Program-made: the position numbers and the translations under genes
DNA from: Arthrobacter sp. FW305-BF8
GTDB taxonomy: Bacteria > Actinomycetota > Actinomycetes > Actinomycetales > Micrococcaceae
Direction: 5' to 3'
Assembly (NCBI RefSeq): GCF_021789315.1
Contig: NZ_CP084561.1
Coordinates: forward strand, 186,001 to 250,000
DNA length: 64,000 bases
The notes under the pieces: model-generated
Told to the model about the DNA's origin: nothing
What the model saw: the letters and a program-made list of their open reading frames with translations, nothing else
The model's database searches: none
In this document: piece by piece, positions 58,087-64,000 of the stretch
Layout of the letters: each line of letters opens with the position of its first letter
How positions within the stretch are numbered: position 1 is the first letter of the stretch

Positions 58087-59541
58087 ATGAGCACCACGTC
58101 CCATGAAGTGTTCGACGCAACCCCCGAAGGTGACGCACCGGAACTGAAACGGGTCCTCGGGCCAAAGCTCCTGCTCCTCTTCATCGTGGGCGACATCCTC
58201 GGCGCGGGCGTGTATGCGGTCACCGGGACCATGGCCGGCACGGTAGGCGGCATTGTCTGGCTGCCGTTCCTGCTGGCTTTCGTCGTCGCGACGCTGACCG
58301 CCTTCTCCTATCTGGAGCTGGTCACGCAATACCCTCAGGCGGCAGGTGCAGCGCTGTATACGCACAAGGCATACGGCATCCACTTCGTCACTTTCCTGGT
58401 GGCGTTCGCCGTCGTTTGTTCCGGGATCACCAGCGCCTCGACCTCCGCCAACGTGCTCGCGCAGAACTTCTTCGGCGGCCTGGAGATCAACGGCTGGATG
58501 GGCGACCCCGGACAGGGAGTGATCACCGCGGTGGCGCTTGGCTTCATGCTGCTGCTGGCGCTGATCAACCTGCGCGGCGTGGGGGAGAGCGTGAAATTCA
58601 ACGTGGTGCTCACCCTCGTGGAGATGATCGCCCTGTGCATCGTGATCGGCGTCGGCTTCTACGTGATGGCCCAGGGTGGTGGACACATCGAAGAGATCAC
58701 AGTGTTCACCGACGGCCAGGATAAGGGCCTCTTCCTCGCCGTCACGGCGGCCACCTCGATCGCGTTCTTTGCGATGGTGGGCTTCGAGGACTCCGTGAAC
58801 ATGGTCGAGGAGACCCACCACCCAGAGCGCATCTTCCCGCGGACCATGCTGACCGGGCTGGGCATCGCCGTGATCCTCTACATGCTGGTTGCCGTCTCCG
58901 TGGTCAGCGTGCTCTCACCCACGGAACTCGCAGGGATCAGGGAGGCCGAGGGTGCGGCGCTCCTCGAAGTGGTGCACAAGGGCTCGCCGGACTTCCCGAT
59001 CGACAAAATCTTCCCTTTCCTCGCGGTCTTCGCCGTCGCGAACACTGCGCTGATCAACATGCTGATGGCCAGCCGCCTCATTTACGGCATGGCCCGGCAG
59101 GACGTGTTGCCGCGGCCGCTGGGCAAGGTGCTGCCGAGCCGGCGCACGCCGTGGGCCGGCATCGCGTTCTCGACCGTCCTCGCGCTGGGGCTGATCTGGT
59201 ACGTGACCAGCGATCCGGAGAGCAACATCGTCGCGAACCTGTCCGGTACGACCGCATTCCTGCTGCTGTGCGTGTTCACCGTGGTGAACGTGGCCTGCAT
59301 TGTCCTCCGCGGTAAGCGGGACCACACCCGGGAGGTGTTCTTCACCTCGCCCGGACCGCTGCCGGTTGTCGCTGCCCTGCTGTGCGCGTTCCTGGCTGGT
59401 CCATGGGTGGGCAGGGATGCGGTCCAGTACCAGATCGCCGGCGGCCTGATGGGGATCGGCGTGGTGCTGTGGCTGGTCACCTGGCTGATCAACAGGAGAA
59501 CCAACCGCACGGCGGGGTCGGCCGCTGACGAGGTCTCATGA
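58087..59541 (+). CDS. APC-family amino acid permease
   Basis: 484 residues, twelve helices. GDILGAGVYAVTGTMAGTVGG is the glycine-rich helix 1 of the substrate site. FAMVGFEDSVNMVEETHHPERIFPRTML is the family loop after helix 6, and NTALINMLMASRLIYGMARQDVLPRPLGKV follows. ATG 58087 has GTGAAG upstream, and the frame starts earlier at 58051. It is downstream of the LysR-domain gene by 59 bp. Substrate unknown; the N-terminus (APELKRVLGPKLLLLFIVGDI) is shared with cationic and neutral amino acid carriers. Confidence 0.88.
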   Translation: MSTTSHEVFDATPEGDAPELKRVLGPKLLLLFIVGDILGAGVYAVTGTMAGTVGGIVWLPFLLAFVVATLTAFSYLELVTQYPQAAGAALYTHKAYGIHFVTFLVAFAVVCSGITSASTSANVLAQNFFGGLEINGWMGDPGQGVITAVALGFMLLLALINLRGVGESVKFNVVLTLVEMIALCIVIGVGFYVMAQGGGHIEEITVFTDGQDKGLFLAVTAATSIAFFAMVGFEDSVNMVEETHHPERIFPRTMLTGLGIAVILYMLVAVSVVSVLSPTELAGIREAEGAALLEVVHKGSPDFPIDKIFPFLAVFAVANTALINMLMASRLIYGMARQDVLPRPLGKVLPSRRTPWAGIAFSTVLALGLIWYVTSDPESNIVANLSGTTAFLLLCVFTVVNVACIVLRGKRDHTREVFFTSPGPLPVVAALLCAFLAGPWVGRDAVQYQIAGGLMGIGVVLWLVTWLINRRTNRTAGSAADEVS

Positions 59542-59543
59542 CG

Positions 59544-59756
59544 TCAAGCGGGACCTGCAACGACTGATCCCTGATCCGGGCCGGTGCCCGGTCGCTTGCA
59601 GTCACGAAGGTGGGCCATCAGGGCCCGTTCCGGGCTTCCGGGATTCTCGCCAAGATGCCGCAGCAGCGCCATCCGGACGTCCATGTCCGTACCCTCGTCA
59701 CTGAGGACGTGGCTGATCACACCCATGATCTGGCGCCTAAAACCTTCCTCCTGCAC
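59544..59756 (-). CDS. Hypothetical small protein, 70 aa
   Basis: A 70-residue mostly helical protein with core FRRQIMGVISHVLSDEGTDMDVRMALLRHLGENPGSPERALMAHLRDCKRPG. I do not recognise it. The frame is open to 59960, but AAGGAG lies nine bases before GTG 59756, and the upstream extension is proline/arginine-rich and not protein-like. It converges on the APC permease with a 2-bp gap. Coding potential is moderate. Confidence 0.5.
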   Translation of the reverse strand: MQEEGFRRQIMGVISHVLSDEGTDMDVRMALLRHLGENPGSPERALMAHLRDCKRPGTGPDQGSVVAGPA

Positions 59757-59856
59757 AGGACCACGCTCCTTTAGTTCTGGTGGCAGTCTGCCGCCGGGCC
59801 GTTGGGAATAACCGGGGACCGGCCGGATCTGCGGCGCCTGCGGCGGCCATACTGAG

Positions 59857-59900
59857 GGGGTTCCGCGGCCCTCCCACCTATTCAGGTGGGACGGAACCCC
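59857..59900. other. Two-level hairpin upstream of the 70-aa gene
   Basis: Inner arms CCCACCT (59873-59879) and AGGTGGG (59884-59890), outer arms GGGTTCCG and CGGAACCC. It lies in the 280-bp spacer between the 70-aa gene (minus) and the multicopper oxidase (plus). It may be a structured leader on the minus strand or an old terminator. Confidence 0.4.
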
Positions 59901-60016
59901 GCAGACGCTGATTCCCAAGGTTTTCTGGAGTCCCGCGGCGCACCATGACTGTGTTTCCACACATGGCCAGCGCCAACGCTGTCGCTGAGGCCATCACAAC
60001 CAGCTGGGAGGACGTC

Positions 60017-61752
60017 ATGGCAGCACACGGAGGGACGTGTTGAAACTAAGCCTGTTGGGCGGCGCCGTCGCCGCCACAGCATCAACCGCAGGGCCGGCCA
60101 TCGCGGGTGTCCCGGGCAGTGTGCCCGGCCGCCGGGGTGCAGACGACAATGAGACCACGGTTGTCACGCCAAGCAGGCTCGCCCCGGCGAACATGCCGGT
60201 CCCCTTCACCACCGTCTTCCGGCGGCCGCCGGAACTGCTTCCCTACGCCACGGGCCGGGACGGCGACGGCACGCCGTTTGCGAAATACGCCCTGAACCAA
60301 AAACTGGGCAAGGCCCAGATAGCGCGGGGGCTCAGCACCACCCTGGCGGGGTACAACGGCGTTTTCCCGGGCCCCACCCTCCGGGTGCAGCAGGGCACCC
60401 GGACCGAGCTGCGGATCAGCAACCGTCTGCCCGCGACGGGCCTGCTCTACCCGAACACCTTCAACACAGTTACCCACCTGCACGGCTCGGCATCGCTGCC
60501 CCAGTACGACGGGTACGCGAACGACCGCACCGCGCCGGGCAGGGTGAAGAACTACCACTATCCAAACTGGCAGGCGGCGCGGACGCTCTGGTACCACGAC
60601 CACAACCACATGCTGACGGCGCAGGGTGTGTACTCGGGTCTCGCCTCCACGTACGCCATTACCAGCGCGGGTGAGCGGGCGCAGTTGCCGCAGGGCGAGT
60701 TCGACGTGCCCATCTTGGTTTCCGACGTGATGCTCAACGCCGACGGTTCCCTCGGCTATAACGACAACGGCCATGCCGGGCTGTGGGGCGACATCATCAT
60801 GGTCAACGGGGTGCCGTGGCCCACCATGAAGGTCAAGCCACGGATATACCGGTTCCGGTTCCTGGTCGGCTCGATCACCCGCTCCTACCGCTTTGCCCTC
60901 TCCAATGGCGACCCGTTCCACGTGGTGGGCACCGACGCCGGGATGACCCCGAAGGTGCAGGCGGTGTCCTCCTGGCGGCAGGGAACGGCCGAACGTTATG
61001 AGGTGCTGATCGACTTCCGGAAGTACAAGCCGGGCCAGTCCGTGGAGCTGCGGAACCTGAGCAACAAGAACAACGTGAACTTCGCCAATACCGGCAAGGT
61101 CATGAAGTTCCAGGTGGTGGCGGATTCTGCCCCCCAGCCCGGATCCCGCTCCATCTCCTCCATCCCCACGACGCTGGACCCCGGCCCGCACCCCACCAGG
61201 GCCACCGGCGGGTTGGACACCATGGCCCTGACCCCGGACATGGCCGTCGCCAAGAGGATCCTCCGGGTTCAGCGGGAGGGCGGGGAATGGACCATCAACG
61301 GTGAAACCTGGGACGACGTGGAAAAATCCAACTTCACCCGGTGCTTCGGCAACCCGCAGCGCAACCAGGTGGAGCAGTGGACCATCGTCAACGAGTCCGG
61401 CGGCTGGTTCCATCCGGTCCACATCCACTTGATCGACGGCAAGATCATCGGCCGCAACACCAACGGCGGCAAGCCGTTCGCCTGGGAAGGCGGTCCGAAG
61501 GACGTCTTCTATGCTGGCGAGAACGAGTCGGTCACGGTCCTCATGCAGTTCGATACCGGCAAGCACGTGGGCGGCCGGTATATGGTCCACTGCCACAACC
61601 TCGTCCACGAGGACCACGACATGATGGTCCAGTTCTCCGTGGGTGACCTGCGGAACAACGACCCCATCAACGCTGACAAGCCCGTGCTGGAAACCCGGCC
61701 CGAGGGGTACTACGCGTCGAAGTACAAGCTGGCCTACCCGGCGGGGACGTGA
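60017..61752 (+). CDS. Multicopper oxidase, CotA/bilirubin-oxidase-like, with apparent frameshift in the Tat signal
   Basis: About 575 residues. Copper motifs in order: VTHLHGSASLPQYDGYAND, TLWYHDHNHM, FHPVHIHLID and HCHNLVHEDHDMM, a complete set for T1/T2/T3 copper. The longest frame begins at GTG 60037 (VLKLSLLGGAVAATASTAGPAIAG). An excellent ribosome site (GGGAGGACGTC) instead points to ATG 60017, whose frame ends after eight codons. One added base before 60028 would join them as MAAxRRDVLKLSLLGGA, a normal twin-arginine signal. Either this is a sequencing error, or the gene is frameshifted and only a protein without the RR motif is made from 60037. It overlaps no other gene; the lipoprotein gene follows at 1 bp. 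Confidence 0.85.
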
Positions 61753-61753
61753 C

Positions 61754-62599
61754 ATGAGACGGTCGCTACTGATCGCACCGGCGGTGCTGCTGGCCTTCTC
61801 CCTGGCCGGCTGCACCGGCGGCGGCCAGGCCAGTCCGGCAGCCAACCCGGCACCCGCCCCGCCCGCAAGCACTCCCGCCCCGCCCGCAAGCAGTCCCGCC
61901 GACGCTGCGGACCGGGTCCTCGCACAGGCCGAGGAAGGGCAGGACCTGGGCAACGGCCGGCCCACCGTCAACTACGACGGCCTCATGGTCCGGCGCAGGG
62001 TGGTGATCGCTGTGCACACCGCACTGGACGCCGACGTCGCCGGTATCCGCAAGCGGCTGGACTCCGCCGCCGCGGCACGGGGCACCGCCCTGTCCGCAGT
62101 CTCGCCCGATGTCCTCGAACCCGCCGTGCTGCAGCAGATGGTCCCCGAAGTCATTGTGGCCCTGCCGTCAACTGCCACTCCCGACGACGGACGCACCATC
62201 GTGCGGGCAGTCACCGAGGAGGACACCGGCAAGCTCGGCGTGAAGAACTTCTATGTCCTGCCCGTCCTGGTGCATGACCTGCGCTTCAACGTTGCCACGG
62301 CGGACCCCAGCTCAGTGTCGGCCGCGGTGGACCGGGAGGGCATCGTCTCCGACGCGCTCGGGAACTACAGCACTCAGGTGCGGGGCGGACAGCTCAGCAT
62401 CAGCTACACGGGCCCCCTGCTCGGCGACGAAACTGTCGATAGTGTCCGCGAGGGCATCAGCCGCCCGGCGCACATTCCCGCCGCCAACGTAAGCGTCGGG
62501 CCCAGGTCCGCGTCCGGAACAGGCGTGGACATGGCCGCTGAACCGCCGTGGGACCCGGAGCAGCTCGAAGGCCAGGCAATACACCCGCATACGGAGTGA
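61754..62599 (+). CDS. Lipoprotein of unknown function
   Basis: 281 residues. Signal peptide with lipobox LAGC (RRSLLIAPAVLLAFSLAGCTGGG), a proline/alanine linker with a repeated APPAS unit, and a globular domain (VRRRVVIAVHTALDADVAGIRKRLDSAAAARGTALS; VIVALPSTATPDDGRTIVRAV) that I do not recognise. ATG 61754 is one base after the oxidase stop, so the two are co-translated, and both act outside the membrane. An accessory role for the oxidase is inferred from position only. Confidence 0.75.
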   Translation: MRRSLLIAPAVLLAFSLAGCTGGGQASPAANPAPAPPASTPAPPASSPADAADRVLAQAEEGQDLGNGRPTVNYDGLMVRRRVVIAVHTALDADVAGIRKRLDSAAAARGTALSAVSPDVLEPAVLQQMVPEVIVALPSTATPDDGRTIVRAVTEEDTGKLGVKNFYVLPVLVHDLRFNVATADPSSVSAAVDREGIVSDALGNYSTQVRGGQLSISYTGPLLGDETVDSVREGISRPAHIPAANVSVGPRSASGTGVDMAAEPPWDPEQLEGQAIHPHTE

Positions 62600-62651
62600 T
62601 GCACCACTTCCAAACCGGAAACGTCGCGGAGCGCAACGACAGGAGGAGGCA

Positions 62652-63290
62652 GTGAGAAGCATGTCCGGCCCCACCATCCGGGACGTTGCCGAACGGGCCG
62701 GGGTCTCACTGACGACGGTGTCCTACGTGCTGTCCGGCAGGAGCGGAGGCACCACGCGGATCAGCAGGCCCACGCAGGAGCGCGTCATGGCCGCCGTCGA
62801 CGATCTTGGCTATGTGCCCAATCAGGCAGCGCGGGGCATGCGCCGCGGCCGGACGGATCTGGTGGCCATCGCCATTGAGGACCTGGAATGGCCGCCGGAC
62901 CGCGCCCTCGCCGCGGCCGCCGCCGCGATACTTCCGCGGCACGGCTACCAGCCGGTCATCCTGCTCGGCCAGTCGTGGCGGCAATTCATGCTGGCCGGCG
63001 GTGCGGACGGCGTCATCGTGGGCGTCCTGCCCGTCTCCGAGGAAGAGGACCTGACCATCGCCGAACTGGCCAGGCGCGGCATCGCGCAGGTGGTCATCTC
63101 AGAATCGGTGAAGGCCGAACAGGCGGTCGCGCTGCTCATCGACCGGATCGCCGGGTACGCCCAGGCGGCCGGGCAGACAGCCCCGTGGAAGAGACTCAGC
63201 GGGCATGCCCTGTTTGGCTACGGTGCACTGCTGCTGAACGAGGTGTTGTCCGCCGCCGGCATTTTTGCCGAGCAGATCCCCGTCCTCTAG
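62652..63290 (+). CDS. LacI-type regulator with shortened effector domain
   Basis: 212 residues against about 340 for LacI proteins. The headpiece is complete (TIRDVAERAGVSLTTVSYVLSGRSGGTTRISRPTQERVMAAVDDLGYVPNQAARGMRRGRTDLVAIAIEDL). The effector part retains only about one subdomain (ADGVIVGVLPVSEEEDLTIAELARRGIAQVVISESVKAEQAVALLIDRI) and ends in an unrelated-looking tail. GTG 62652 has AGGAGGAGG five bases upstream. It may bind DNA without a sugar effector, or be a deletion derivative. It may control the oxidase and lipoprotein upstream or the ABC gene downstream. Confidence 0.75.
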   Translation: MRSMSGPTIRDVAERAGVSLTTVSYVLSGRSGGTTRISRPTQERVMAAVDDLGYVPNQAARGMRRGRTDLVAIAIEDLEWPPDRALAAAAAAILPRHGYQPVILLGQSWRQFMLAGGADGVIVGVLPVSEEEDLTIAELARRGIAQVVISESVKAEQAVALLIDRIAGYAQAAGQTAPWKRLSGHALFGYGALLLNEVLSAAGIFAEQIPVL

Positions 63291-63651
63291 GAGCCGGGTG
63301 ATCCAGAACCGGGTGCATGCAGCCGCGTAACAATCGGTCCTTGCCACTGACCGCCTGCCGTGCAAGGTACGGACGGGGCCGGTACGTCACGGTCCGTAGC
63401 CGGGCGCAACATTGGCCGCAGCGGCCGTCCGTTCCTGCCGTCATGCGTCATCCGATGTCACCGTAAGACGCACGCCGTTACGCACTGTTTCCCTACGCGT
63501 CCCCACGCGTCCCGGAGCCGCCACGCGCGGCCCCGGGCGGCGGGTTACGCCCCGTTTCCCCTCGTGACCGTGCCCTTCAGGGCGATGGTCTATCTCTGCT
63601 CTCATGGTGGACAACAAACGCCTTGAAGGACCTGCTGAAGGGAAGCACACC
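63291..63651. other. 361-bp intergenic region, no gene seen
   Basis: Between the LacI-type gene and the ABC ATPase. The ORFs seen here are not protein-like. It contains repeated ACGCGTCC-like words around 63490-63515 and pyrimidine/purine alternation, but no clear promoter, riboswitch or terminator. The promoter of the ABC operon must lie here. Confidence 0.6.
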
Positions 63652-64000
63652 ATGACCTCCGGAACCGGGCCGATACCGAAAATCAGCCTTCAAAACATCA
63701 CCAAGAAGTTCACGGTGCGGCCCAGCAAGGACAACCCGGAAGGGGCCGTCCTGACCGCCCTGGACGGAATCTCCCTTGACGTCTCCGCAGGCGAATTCAT
63801 CACACTGGTGGGACCCAGCGGTTCCGGCAAGACCACCCTCCTGGACCTCCTGGCCGGCCTCACCAAGCCAGACACCGGCCAAGTGCTGGTGGACGGACGG
63901 GAAGTGGCAGGCCCGGGCCGGGACCGCGCCGTCGTTTTCCAGCAGTATGCGCTGTTCCCCTGGCGCACGGCCGCTGCCAACGTGTCCTTTGGACTGGAAG
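63652..64000 (+). CDS. ABC transporter ATP-binding protein, nitrate/taurine type, 3'-truncated by window edge
   Basis: The first 116 residues are in the window. It starts MTSGTGPIPKISLQNITKKFTVRP and has Walker A GPSGSGKTT and the Q-loop VVFQQYALFPWRTAAANVSFGLE. The 'LFPWRTA..NV.FGLE' segment is characteristic of the SsuB/TauB/NrtD group, which imports sulfonates, nitrate or related anions. ATG 63652 has AAGGGAAG upstream. It is probably the first or second gene of an ABC operon that continues beyond the window. Confidence 0.88.
   Translation, partial: MTSGTGPIPKISLQNITKKFTVRPSKDNPEGAVLTALDGISLDVSAGEFITLVGPSGSGKTTLLDLLAGLTKPDTGQVLVDGREVAGPGRDRAVVFQQYALFPWRTAAANVSFGLE

Overview
The window looks like chromosomal DNA from a high-GC soil actinobacterium of the Micrococcaceae, probably Arthrobacter, Pseudarthrobacter or a close relative. 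The signs are uniformly high third-position GC, frequent GTG starts, AGGAGG-type ribosome sites, actinobacterial families (DUF4193, DUF5997, DUF3618, GAF-ANTAR, PRC/DUF2382) and many transporters with small-molecule catabolic genes. I saw no rRNA, tRNA, CRISPR array, transposase or integrase. The genus is inferred from overall resemblance, not from a marker gene.

Layout. 1-3550: the 3' part of a flavin amine oxidase, an APC permease and a PNPOx-fold stress protein. 3639-5169: a scar with a truncated MFS transporter, a secreted DUF1906-like protein and a SnoaL-like remnant. 5166-10430: P450, AEC transporter, small stress proteins, SRPBCC, VOC and PHP proteins. 10562-25200: a large sugar-acid catabolic island. 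It holds an MFS transporter, SDRs, a DUF1537 kinase fused to a PdxA-like dehydrogenase, a five-gene peptide/opine-type ABC importer, an aldo/keto reductase, an HpcH/HpaI aldolase, a cytoplasmic sialidase-like protein and a DeoR regulator. 25245-38785: a stress and envelope region with GAF-ANTAR, PBP1A, a LEA-like/holin/DUF3618 operon divergent from a PRC-DUF2382 protein, KatG, TetR, an OhrR-like MarR, a cation/proton antiporter and DUF4193.

39063-45566 is a six-gene minus-strand operon: class III CoA-transferase, HMG-CoA-lyase-like enzyme, 2-hydroxycarboxylate transporter, gamma-carbonic-anhydrase-like protein, TPP enzyme and IclR regulator. It reads as uptake, CoA activation and retro-aldol cleavage of a hydroxy(di)carboxylate. 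45748-64000: lytic transglycosylase, AlkD-like protein, glycogen-debranching-type enzyme, membrane proteins with a TetR regulator, paired CNNM/CBS proteins, a secreted FN3 protein, DUF5997 facing a LysR effector-domain-only protein, APC permease, a multicopper oxidase with an apparent signal-peptide frameshift, a lipoprotein, a short LacI-type protein and the start of an ABC ATPase.

The most unusual signals are these: a TAAGCATGCTTA-like palindrome recurring beside stress genes; the DUF1537-PdxA fusion and its island; the 2HCT/CoA-transferase/lyase operon with a palindromic operator candidate; three tandem 16-bp repeats in front of the LysR-domain protein; a 10-bp inverted repeat that covers the start codon of the antiporter; and the frameshift in the Tat signal of the multicopper oxidase.
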